Shown: positions 26,880 through 35,418, counted from the stretch's first letter. The stretch is 64,000 nucleotides of DNA from Heterostelium multicystogenum (GCA_003667245.1 RCNN01000064.1:54326-118325); one strand, 5' to 3'. The notes: generated by a model from the sequence alone, not told the origin. Program-made: numbers and translations.

Positions 26880-27240
26880 TGGTTTCATCATCTTCGTCGT
26901 CATCGTCCATCCAGTGAAGCTGTGTTGCTTCTAATTCATCATCACCATCTCCAGATGACGTCTCATCAGGTGAGTGTGATATTCTCCTTGACCTCATTGT
27001 CCGGAGTTCCAGTTGGCGTATCGTTGATAGCCTCTGGTGTCTCGACAGTTACTGTTGGTACAGTAACTGGAGTCTCAACAGTTGCAGTTGATACTTGTCT
27101 AGAATCTACAACTAAGGATCCAACTGTTGAGACTCCAGTTACTGGACTAACCCAGTCTTTATGTAGTACTATGGCAATTAGATTGCTGTATAGTGTCTCG
27201 TTGGTTATGTTGACTCAATGCACGATTCGATTTTGAAGCC
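26880..27240 (-). pseudogene. possible remnant of a pol linker region with inverted repeat
   Basis: The minus strand reads Thr/Val/Glu/Pro-rich sequence (VETPVTVPTVTVETPEAIND). This resembles the Ser/Thr/Asp-rich linker between protease and reverse transcriptase of the intact element (about 32440-32720), and a GATGACGTCTCATCA string is shared with it. It contains a 24-bp perfect inverted repeat. I infer an old element fragment; low complexity makes the match uncertain. Confidence 0.35.
27061..27144. repeat. 24-bp perfect inverted repeat, 36-bp loop
   Basis: The arm at 27061-27084 is the exact reverse complement of 27121-27144. Pairing continues imperfectly for about seven more bases outward. 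RNA from either strand could form a long hairpin. Confidence 0.9.
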
Positions 27241-27335
27241 TGTTGTTTGGTGTTTTTTTAAAAATATAATATAAGGCTAATATTCTATATTATTATATAT
27301 ACTGAATTATATTTCTAAAAAAAAAATTATTAGTA

Positions 27336-27420
27336 GGCTCCATAGCATAGTTGGTTTATTGTACTTCCCTAGTAAAGGAAGAGTTAGGAAGGGGTCACGA
27401 GTTCGAATCTCGTTGGAGCC
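27336..27420 (+). tRNA. tRNA-Thr (AGU anticodon) with a short intron
   Basis: The seven-base acceptor stem GGCTCCA/TGGAGCC pairs perfectly. The T arm is ACGAG-TTCGAAT-CTCGT. The anticodon stem is CTTCC/GGAAG with loop CTAGTAA, giving anticodon AGT. The gene is 85 bases, about 11 more than expected. The excess sits just after the anticodon, where the stem partner GGAAG occurs twice. Using the second copy leaves a normal five-base variable loop and an 11-base intron at the usual position 37/38. A TTTT terminator follows at 27421-27424. The alternative is an unusual 15-base variable loop. Confidence 0.88.
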
Positions 27421-27472
27421 TTTTCATATACTATTAGTATGCATGCGGTAATTATGGACTTATGGGTTTTTT

Positions 27473-27482
27473 TATATTTTTC
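27473..27482. repeat. target-site duplication, left SINE-like copy (5' side)
   Basis: The 10-bp sequence TATATTTTTC is repeated exactly at 27888-27897, immediately after the poly(A) tail of the element. Confidence 0.85.
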
Positions 27483-27887
27483 GCCCAAGGCAGAATAGCT
27501 GATGTGGTATGGTAGTCTGCTTGTGACGCCTTGGGTCGTGGGTTCGAATCCGGAGTTTTCCAGTTTTTCCCCATACACTTCCAGTGAACCCATGTACTTT
27601 CAAGTCTGTATGATACCATCCCGCATGAAGAATATGTAAATTGACAAGCGAAGCCCTCAACTACGTAAACCATTGGTGTACTCTTAAAAATCTTCTGTCG
27701 CTTCGAAATACTTAACAGTCCACTGTTGAAAACACCTTGCTCCAAATAATAATAGGCAGTCATGCCTCTATAAAATGATGGTCATCACAACCGGCCTGTG
27801 GTTGTAAAAAGAAATCTGTAGGCTTCTAAACCCTACCTTAAATAAACAACTGTATGGTTATAACAACAAAAAACAAAAAAAAAAAAA
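27483..27887 (+). mobile_element. tRNA-headed SINE-like retroposon, copy 1 (full length)
   Basis: A 405-bp unit. The first 80 bases resemble a tRNA: a pol III A-box-like TAGCTGATGTGG and a perfect B box GGTTCGAATCC (27541-27551). The anticodon-like arm reads TCTGC-TTGTGAC, which would be His (GTG), with the 3' half of that stem lost. A T5 run follows at about 27563. The body carries AATAAA at 27840-27845 and ends in an A-rich tail (27858-27887). Exact 10-bp duplications flank it. It starts 62 bp downstream of tRNA-Thr, in the same orientation. The second copy (inverted, near 35026-35406) starts at the same base and is nearly identical by eye. Structure, tail and duplications fit LINE-mobilised SINEs; it encodes no protein. 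I know of no described dictyostelid family like it. Confidence 0.8.
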
Positions 27888-27897
27888 TATATTTTTC

Positions 27898-27949
27898 CCA
27901 GTACACTTCCAGTGAACCCATGTACTTTAAAGTCTTTATGATACCATAG
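27898..27949 (+). mobile_element. older SINE-like fragment
   Basis: Bases 27898-27949 repeat the internal segment 27575-27625 of the full copy in the same orientation with several substitutions (CACTTCCAGTGAACCCATGT is shared). It lies directly after the duplication of copy 1, so copy 1 probably inserted next to or into an older element. Confidence 0.7.
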
Positions 27950-28540
27950 GGATGACAGAAAACTTGGAAGTGATGATACGAGCCGAGATGGTTAGTTTAA
28001 ATTTATCGAACCTACCTCATACCAAGTTGAGTTCCTCAAAAGAAGAATTAAGACAGAATGTGTTGTCGGCGAATTGAAGGAACTTCACAGGTCCAATGGG
28101 TAGAAGAGATGAGAAGGGGAATTGGACAGTAAGAGCAATGGCTGTTTAGAGGTAAAAAGTCCAGCTCCAGTCGGACTATCAAACCCTTTAAGTCATAGAG
28201 TACTTTAAAAGCCCTCTACTTTTACTGATTTTTCTCCTCTTCTGACCCATTATTACTGAGACCAACAATGTTGATTCTCTCTTCTATTAGACATTAACCC
28301 ACATAACAAGGATTGAACACTCCTGGCTACCTGAAGGGTAGAGGAACTGGGGTGGCTGTCATTTCACACTACGACAGAATTAAAATCACACCTACCACTC
28401 TGGATAATAAAATCTCAAAGTATCATGGGTGGATACCAGTAATTAATATCTCAACATTATAATCTCTTCGTTGTGTAAAATAGTTAGTTATTGTTCCCAA
28501 GAATTTCGGAATTTTTGATTAAAAAAAAATAGAAGAATTT
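27950..28540. other. degraded mobile DNA with possible non-LTR endonuclease fragment
   Basis: GC content is higher than ordinary spacers here. On the plus strand, 28321-28461 is open and reads TPGYLKGRGTGVAVISHYDR and onward to a stop. This resembles the GRGTGVAV-type core of the AP-endonuclease domain of non-LTR retrotransposons such as dictyostelid TRE elements. The rest has no continuous frame. The assignment is tentative and needs a protein search. Confidence 0.3.
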
Positions 28541-28990
28541 TGTAGAAAAGTCATGGAAATTCCATAGAAACCCCTGTGACAGTCCAGATTGCCTCCGAAC
28601 CGCAATGATGTCCAAACCGATTGTTTACCAGGATGGATCGATGACTCAGCGAGACAACCGACCGGGAAAACAATAAGTATAAATACCCGATGAAATCCTT
28701 GGTTACAGATATTATATTCTATTCATTGTTATAAGATTATTAATATCATAACCAAGGTATGTAATTTAAAGATAATTAAATAAATATTATATTCTATTCA
28801 TTGTTATAAGATTATTAATATCATAACCAAGCTTTCTACTTTATCACTCTCATCAATCTTTTGTTAAAGAGTTTTTTTTTTTTTTTTTTTTTAAGGAGTA
28901 AAAATTGAAGTATTAAGCTTTATTTTTCGGATGACCGAAGCCATTCTTTTGTTAAAGAGTACTATTCTATAATAGATAATACACTTTACA
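28541..28990 (+). mobile_element. solo LTR, opposite orientation to the full element
   Basis: The sequence is the reverse complement of the LTRs at 29046-29428 and 34642-35025, starting TGTAGAAAAG and ending CTTTACA. It lacks one of two copies of a roughly 23-bp sub-repeat near its start (one GGAAATTCCATAG unit instead of two). It is interrupted at 28873-28960 by a separate insertion with its duplication. ATTT may flank it as a short target duplication (28537-28540 and 28994-28997). Confidence 0.88.
28873..28944 (-). mobile_element. 52-nt retrocopy with poly(A) tail inside the solo LTR
   Basis: Read on the minus strand, the insert is about 52 nt followed by about 20 A (the T run 28872-28892). 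AATAAA sits about 25 bases before the tail, as in a polyadenylated RNA. The 16-bp LTR sequence TCTTTTGTTAAAGAGT is exactly duplicated at 28857-28872 and 28945-28960. This is a standard target-primed, 5'-truncated retroposition. The parent RNA is not in this window. The 5' end holds a small hairpin (TTCGG-TCAT-CCGAA). Confidence 0.8.
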
Positions 28991-28998
28991 AAAATTTT

Positions 28999-29010
28999 TC
29001 CTTGATTTAA
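28999..29010. repeat. target-site duplication of SINE-like copy 2 (tail side)
   Basis: TCCTTGATTTAA at 28999-29010 recurs exactly at 35407-35418, just outside the tRNA-like head. The two copies are now separated by the nested retrotransposon. Confidence 0.85.
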
Positions 29011-29045
29011 TTTTTTTTTTTTTTTTTTTTTTTGTTGTTATTTTT

Positions 29046-29428
29046 TGTAAAGTGTATTATCTATTATAGAATAGTACTCTTTAACAAAAGATTGATGAGA
29101 GTGATAAAGTAGAAAAGCTTGGTTATGATATTAATAATCTTATAACAATGAATAGAATATAATATTTATTTAATTATCTTTAAATACATACCTTGGTTAT
29201 GATATTAATAATCTTATAACAATGAATAGAATATAATATCTGTAACCAAGGATTTCATCGGGTATTTATACTTATTGTTTTCCGGTCGGTTGTCTCGCTG
29301 AGTCATCGATCCATCCTGGTAAACAATCGGTTTGGACATCATTGCGGTTCGGAGGCAATCTGAGTTGTCACTGGGGCTTCTATGGAATTTCCACGAGTTC
29401 TCTATGGAATTTCCATGACTTTTCTACA
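29046..29428 (-). repeat. 3' LTR of the gypsy element
   Basis: Differs from the 5' LTR by only about one small change near 29335. Starts TGTAGA and ends TTTACA on the minus strand. It contains an internal direct repeat of about 47 bp (TTGGTTATGATATTAATAATC and on) present twice. A purine-rich tract (GGTGAGGGATG) precedes it on the element strand and fits a polypurine tract. Confidence 0.93.
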
Positions 29429-29593
29429 CATCCCTCACCAGGATGTAAATACACGTGTTGAGATAATAAATAAATTGAGTTGGAGTTGAAATAATATAAA
29501 TTGAGTTGAAGTTGAATAATATAATGAAGTTGGAGTTCATGTTGCGTGTTGAAGTTGAATTTTGAGAAATTTTGTGAAAATGATCAATCGTAC
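29429..29593 (-). other. 3' untranslated segment of the gypsy element
   Basis: Non-coding DNA between the chromodomain stop and the LTR. It contains about three imperfect units of GAGTTGGAGTTGAAATAATATA-like sequence (29473-29545). Confidence 0.6.
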
Positions 29594-32500
29594 TTATTTT
29601 TTTTGTTGTTTGTTGTAGTTGTATGCAGTTATTTTAGATGGTGATACTTCGTTTAATAGTTTATGTGGAACCCATTCGTTATGATCGTTATCTAGACCAA
29701 CATAGCTAACTAAGTATTCTAGTCTAGATCCTTTACCATAAGTTCTGGTGCGATCAGTGATGATAGTATCGACATCGGAGAGAATAGGTTTATCTGGTAC
29801 TTCACCAATAAATAACTTTAGATCACCGGTATGTACTTTACGTAGATTCTTCTTTTTGTTGTTAATCTCGATCGTGTAGTTGATATCCGACGATTTTTTG
29901 AACGATTTTGAATGGTCCACACCAATGTAGTCTTGTTTTCTTATCATCATCTGTGTTGGACTTGTGAGTGTCTAATCGTGATCTCTTTACTAATACCCAG
30001 TCTCCTACATTATAATTAACAGTGACTCGATCGTTATTATAATTCTTAGACATGTTGATTTGGTAATCTAACAGATTAGTTTTAGCAGCGGCACGATATA
30101 GGTCTTGAGATTCTTTGTAGTCTTTGAATGATGTGTTGTGAGCATTCCATGGCAGTTTAATCTCGTATCCATATACGATTTGGTTTGGCGAGAATTGAGT
30201 GGCACGAGATACATTATTGTTGATGGTAGCTTCCAAGAGACGGATGTCTCTGGCCCAGTTGTCTTTGTTTTCGACGGATTTGCGAAGATGGTCAATGATT
30301 GTTCTGTTGACACGTTCAGTTTGTCCATCTGCTTGAGGTCTTCCTGGCTGGGTCATGTTGAGAGTGGTTCCGAGTGAACGCATAGTTGATTGCCATAGAT
30401 TCGAAGTGAACTTGGGGTCCATATCAGATACAATGGATCTTGGTGTACCATATACAGCAACTATTTCACGGGCGAACCAATCGCCAACAGTCTTGGAATC
30501 GATTGATTTGTTACATGGGAATAGTCTCACCATTTTGGACATTCTATCTACGACTACCAATAAATTGTCTTCGCCAGTGGATGCCTTCGGTAGAGTTAGA
30601 AAGTCCATTGTGATATCAAGCCATGGTCGTTCGGGTGTTGGTAGCGGACATAGTAATCCAGCTTTGGTTCTTTGAATAGAGTTCTTCTGACAATTCTGGC
30701 AATTGGAAATGAAGGATCTTATTGATTTAAACATGTTATGCCAAACATATGCTTTTGATACCTTGTCGAACGTTCTATTGATGCCAATGTGGCTTGAGTA
30801 CCGAACGGAGTGTGCTTCTCTTAGAATGATATCAATGTGTTTCTTGTCAACGATGACTAATCTCATATCATCGTCTTGGAGCCAATACCATAGGTTCTCT
30901 TGTTTGAATACGTCTTGTCGAGCGGTTAATCCTTTGAACCATTCCGATATGACCTTATCATCGATGGTGTCGTATGATCTTCTTATGTCATCGAGTAAGT
31001 CGGAATCCCATGGTGTTGTGAACGAAGGAGTTCTTGATAGATAATCGGCTAAAGTGTTGTCGGTACCCGGAATGTAAGATACTCTGAAGTTGAATCTACT
31101 TAGCAATTCATACCATCTAACAATTCTTGGATTATCACAATCTAGATTTCCTTTGTATAGGAGGTTTTTGTGGTCACTGTATACCACAAATGGTTTATCT
31201 TGTAGATAATAGCGATACCTTGTGAGTGCATGTATGATGGCTAGCATCTCACGCTCTTTAGTATGATAGTTTCTCTGTGCGGAATCAAACTTTCTAGAGT
31301 CATAGAGTATCGGTCTTAGTTTTCCATCTACGTCATGTTGAGCAAGTGTTAGACCGGTGCCATAATCGGAGGCGTCGACGAACAAGTGGAACATTTTGTC
31401 TGGTCGTGGAGCCATAAGGACCTTGGCACTACACATCTCACGCTTGATATCATTGAAATCGGCGATGTGTTGATCGGTCAATGTGATCTTCTTTGATCTA
31501 GACGCGGTAAGATCAGTTAGTCTAGCAAGCTGAGGTCCCATATTTTGTAGATGGTGTCTATAGAAGTTAACGGCACCAATGAAACCTCTAAGTTGCTTTA
31601 CTGTCTGTGGAACTGGCATATTTTCAATTGCTTTGATCTTATCGTGCTTTGGTTGGATGCCTTTAGCGGAAATTAGATGACCGGCATACTCAACCATGGT
31701 CTTAAATAGTCTACACTTGGACTTTGCGATGAATACTTTGTGTTCCTCAAGGAGTTTGAATACTTGCTTGAGGTGCTCTTGATGTTCCTCAACGGTCTTC
31801 GAGTAGATGAGGATATCATCGACGTAGAGTTGGACGAATCCTTTCTTTATTAATGGATTCAGTATATGTCTCAGCCATCTATTGAAGAATGCGGGAGAGT
31901 TCTTTAGACCGAAGGAAGGTCTAGTATACATATACAGTTTGCCATTGGCAGCGAAGGTGGTGTATTTTCTTGAATCTTTGTCAAGTAGTAACTGGAAGAA
32001 TCCACTCTTTGCATCCAAGACGGAAAAGATGATGGCACCATGAATTTGGTTGAGTATCTCGTCTATTCTGGACATAGGATACGCATAGTCAACCGTGAGA
32101 TCGTTGATCTTGGTGAAGTCGATGACCATTCTTTCCTTGGAAGTTCCTCGATTAGCGATAAAGGGTGGTGAGCACCAAGGAGTGTTGATAGGTGCAGGCA
32201 CAATGACACCTATTTTCAAGAGTTTCTCTACTTCTTGGTTGATCTTCTTGTTTTCTTCTTCGGATCTTCTGCCATAGCTTAATTTTACTGGTACAGAGTT
32301 TGGTACTATTTCAATCTTCATGTTGAACTGTCCTCTGTCTGGTGGTTTGGAATCTGGAAGTTGGTCGACTAGCAAGTCGGAGTACATTTCCATCATTACT
32401 TGTGCTAGTGCTTCCAGTTCTGCGTTCGATTCTGAGATCTGTGTCTCCTCATCATCGTCTTCTTCATATTGATTGTTGAAGTGAATCGGATGAGCATGCT

Positions 32501-33293
32501 CGATGATTTCATCCCCCTCCGGAGATGATGACGTCTCATCATCGGCGGCAACAGTTGCATCTATAGTGTCTGTTGTAATTGAATCGATACTTGTGTTGGA
32601 ACTGCTTTCATCATTCTCATCTGTGCGAATTTCCAACGGTTGTGTATCCTTGTTTCCATCTTTAGTGGAGTGTGATACTTGCTCTGTCCCATCTTTTGCA
32701 GGATCAGTAGCGACCGGATAGGCGTCCATGGTAACGGTACCGGTTGGTTTGGAGGTGGCGATAGCTGCTATATCTCTTGGTCTAAGGCTCTCCATATTGA
32801 TTTTATCCAGGTTGATCAGTAGAGGATTAGTTTTTCCTTCCGTGAACTTGTTATTGTTTGAGATCACGGACACTTTGGCTAGAGCTACGGATTTCTTGAA
32901 CCGGACGGGTAACTTTAAGTGTGGTTCTTTGGTGAACAGCTGCGCAACTGGTTGGATCTTTCCAAAGACATTGTTACCAAGTATAATTTTATAATCATTG
33001 TCATAAACGAAGAAAGGTGCCTTTAGGTTGATAGATACCTCTTCGTTTTCCACGATGCCATTTAGTGTGAAGTTGAGGTGGACAAATGATTTAACAACGT
33101 ATGTCTTGGTGGATGCCACTGGTTTAATAACTTGGTGACATACGTGTTCTTTCAGGCCGAGCTTCTCTACGACTGCTGGATCTATAAGGGAGACCTGAGA
33201 TCCCAGATCCATTAAAGCTCTGAATGTTTCCTCATCGGCAGTCATATCGATGAAGAAGCCAGCGTTTTTCCAAACGAGACCATTAATTCTCAC
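29594..33293 (-). CDS. gypsy-type pol: protease, RT, RNase H, integrase, chromodomain
   Basis: Polyprotein of a Ty3/gypsy retrotransposon confined to the amoeba genome. Domains in order: aspartic protease (LMDLGSQVSLID); Thr/Ser/Asp-rich linker; reverse transcriptase with LYVDDILIYS (YVDD catalytic box); RNase H (HLFVDASDYGTG, then REMLAIIHAL); zinc-binding HHCC integrase head ending NCQNCQ; and integrase core with the Asp, Asp and Glu of TMDFL, VSDMDPKF and QTERVNR. The main frame stops at 29862. An overlapping frame carries the chromodomain-like C-terminus (YLVSYVGLDNDHNEWVPHKLL) to 29594. One base in the A-run near 29888 separates them, probably an indel. A chromodomain is typical of Skipper-type dictyostelid elements. 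There is no ATG at 33293; expression is probably by frameshift from gag. Confidence 0.93.
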
Positions 33294-34471
33294 CGCCTTT
33301 GGCTGGTGATCTGTTTTGGCCTTGGCTTTTTGAAGGAGCGTCCGCGGTTACTCCCCGAGTTTGTGCCATGGCTGTAATTGTTCTTTCCATCTTGTTTCTT
33401 GATTTGACTGGAATCTTTGTTCTGTTCCTTATGGAATTGGTTTTGACTGCGGTTTTGAAATCTGGTTGATTCGCGAGTGGGTTGTGCTAACAGTTCCTTG
33501 GCAGCATTATCAAGTGCGATGGCCCAGTCATTTATGACGCGGGTATCTATATCTCTGGCATTCATGACTTTATGGATGGCGCTATCGTCTAAGCTGTCAG
33601 TGCTGTTGAATCTTTTGAATAAGTAACCACCTTTGTAGCGCTGGAGTACATCTGTGATGGCATTGGTGATATCTTTAGGTACTACATCTTTCATACGGTT
33701 CCATTCGTGGAGTAGTTGGATCAGCTCTTGTCTGTTACGAAGATTGTTTTGAAGATTAAACTTGTTGATCTTATCTTCAAAGAATCTTTTGGTTTCATCT
33801 TCGTAATGAAGAGTTTCGATTATCCACTTGCAAAAGTCGTCCCAGGAATTTGAGTGGGTTGTCTTTTGATCAGGTTGGAGTAGTGACCATGCCAAATTGA
33901 CTTTAGGATGGGATCTGGTGATGCTCATGGCGTATCTGACTTGTTCAGGTGTGTTCTTGTGCTTCAAACCAGCTTCTTCTGTGAGACTATCGATCGTTGT
34001 TGTTGGTGATCGTTGGTTGACGAGGTCTATCACATTATGGAGTTGTGACTTGGTAATCTTAATTGTTGTTTTACCAGGCTCAATTTCGACAACGTCATAG
34101 TTATTTTGGTCTTCTCTTTCATTCACAACTGGTTTCTTGACTGTAGTAGCAGGATCGGGTTTGATATTTAGATTTTGGATAATATCTAAAGAGTCGATGA
34201 GCTTGTTGTTTTTATGCTTGAGATCATCGTTCTCGGCTTTGAGTTGATCGTTAGCGGATTCGAGTTTCGTACGCTGGATAACGACGGTCTTGAGAATGTC
34301 AAACATTGCTTCTAGGACTGAGATGGAGAGAGGTAATTCCTTAACTAACTCTTGGTTCTCATAAGCATCATTGATGAGTTTTGACAACTGTTCTCTGGTA
34401 AGGTTTTGATCCTTGGCTACGATTGAGTTTAAGTCTTCTATTTTCAATTGTGATTTGTTGAGTTCGGCCAT
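33290..34471 (-). CDS. gypsy-type gag
   Basis: Structural protein of the retrotransposon, 393 residues from ATG at 34469-34471 to the TGA at 33290-33292. It has a leucine-rich coiled coil near residues 70-100 (KLESANDQLKAENDDLKHKNNKL). A central helical capsid-like region includes AMSITRSHPKVNLAWSLLQPDQ and FCKWIIETLHYEDETKRFFEDK. The C-terminus is basic and Gln/Arg/Lys-rich (GSNRGRSFKKPRPKQI). No CCHC zinc knuckle is visible, so RNA binding probably uses the basic tail. Pol is in the -1 frame and open upstream to about 33347, giving an overlap of about 55 bases. The run TTCAAAAAGCC there is a candidate slippage site. Confidence 0.9.
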   Translation of the reverse strand: MAELNKSQLKIEDLNSIVAKDQNLTREQLSKLINDAYENQELVKELPLSISVLEAMFDILKTVVIQRTKLESANDQLKAENDDLKHKNNKLIDSLDIIQNLNIKPDPATTVKKPVVNEREDQNNYDVVEIEPGKTTIKITKSQLHNVIDLVNQRSPTTTIDSLTEEAGLKHKNTPEQVRYAMSITRSHPKVNLAWSLLQPDQKTTHSNSWDDFCKWIIETLHYEDETKRFFEDKINKFNLQNNLRNRQELIQLLHEWNRMKDVVPKDITNAITDVLQRYKGGYLFKRFNSTDSLDDSAIHKVMNARDIDTRVINDWAIALDNAAKELLAQPTRESTRFQNRSQNQFHKEQNKDSSQIKKQDGKNNYSHGTNSGSNRGRSFKKPRPKQITSQRR

Positions 34472-34641
34472 AATTGATAAGATAAATGGATAATGCTGAG
34501 AATATTTAAATAGTTGATATTTATATATTTAAATAATTATAAGTGTTTTATATATATATAGGTTGAATAGTACGGCCTTCGATGTTCCACCCGGGTGTAG
34601 AAGGATATACTGTTAAATTAAAAAAGTAAAAATAAAAGTTT

Positions 34642-35025
34642 TGTAAAGTGTATTATCTATTATAGAATAGTACTCTTTAACAAAAGATTGATGAGAGTGA
34701 TAAAGTAGAAAAGCTTGGTTATGATATTAATAATCTTATAACAATGAATAGAATATAATATTTATTTAATTATCTTTAAATACATACCTTGGTTATGATA
34801 TTAATAATCTTATAACAATGAATAGAATATAATATCTGTAACCAAGGATTTCATCGGGTATTTATACTTATTGTTTTCCGGTCGGTTGTCTCGCTGAGTC
34901 ATCGATCCATCCTGGTAAACAATCGGTTTGACACATCATTGCGGTTCGGAGGCAATCTGAGTTGTCACTGGGGCTTCTATGGAATTTCCACGAGTTCTCT
35001 ATGGAATTTCCATGACTTTTCTACA
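34642..35025 (-). repeat. 5' LTR of the gypsy element
   Basis: 384 bp, nearly identical to the 3' LTR. The near-identity implies recent insertion. Immediately inside it I see no canonical TGG primer-binding start; a TGGAACATCG-like string lies about 50 bases further in. The outer edge meets the SINE-like copy at TTATAACC, and TTAT also precedes the other end, which fits a 4-bp target duplication. Confidence 0.93.
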
Positions 35026-35406
35026 TTATAACCATACAGTTGTTTATTTAAGGTAGGGTTTAGAAGCCTACAGATTTCTTTTTACAAACCACAGGCCGGT
35101 TGTGATGACCATCATTTTATAGAGGCAGGACTGCCTATTATTATTTGGAGCAAGGTGTTTCAACAGTGGACTGTTAAGTATTTCGAAGCGACAGAAGATT
35201 TTTAAGAGTACACCAATGGTTTACGTAGTTGAGGGCTTCGCTTGTCAATTTACATATTCTTCATGGCGGATGGTATCATACAGACTTGAGAGTACATGGG
35301 TTCACTTGAAGTGTATGGGGAAAAACTGGAAAACCCGGGATTCGAACCCACGACCCAAAGCGTCACAAGCAGACTACCATACCACATCAGCTATTCTGCC
35401 TTGGGC

Positions 35407-35418
35407 TCCTTGATTTAA
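35407..35418. repeat. target-site duplication of SINE-like copy 2 (head side)
   Basis: Exact partner of 28999-29010 (TCCTTGATTTAA), 44 bp downstream of the 3' end of tRNA-Glu. Confidence 0.85.

Larger units (their letters stand above)
29011..35406 (-). mobile_element. SINE-like retroposon copy 2, split by a gypsy element
   Basis: The element runs on the minus strand from its tRNA-like head at 35406. The body reaches 35026, then the LTR retrotransposon intervenes (29043-35025). The last bases (GTTGTTAT on the plus strand, 29034-29041) and a T run (29011-29033, the poly(A) tail) lie on the far side. The junctions match copy 1, where the same bases are contiguous (27850-27860). The head is 45-55 bp downstream of tRNA-Glu in the same orientation. 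Relative to copy 1 it keeps a better T arm (GGTTCGAATCCC). The 12-bp duplication at 28999 and 35407 confirms the boundaries. Confidence 0.82.

Noticed and set aside
27483..27562. Head of the repeat as a functional tRNA-His gene
   Set aside because: The acceptor stem has mismatches and the 3' half of the anticodon stem is lost, so it is a tRNA-derived head and not a working tRNA.
27452..27763. Minus-strand frames over the SINE-like copy, also seen in copy 2 (35216-35413)
   Set aside because: They cross the tRNA-like head and follow the repeat boundaries; no protein family, and the frames differ between copies.
28541..29428. Terminal inverted repeats of a DNA transposon
   Set aside because: The inverted arms are LTRs of a gypsy element that also has a direct LTR at 34642-35025; no transposase lies between them.
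30138..32994. Several plus-strand frames over the retrotransposon
   Set aside because: Shadows of the minus-strand pol gene; none has an independent domain.
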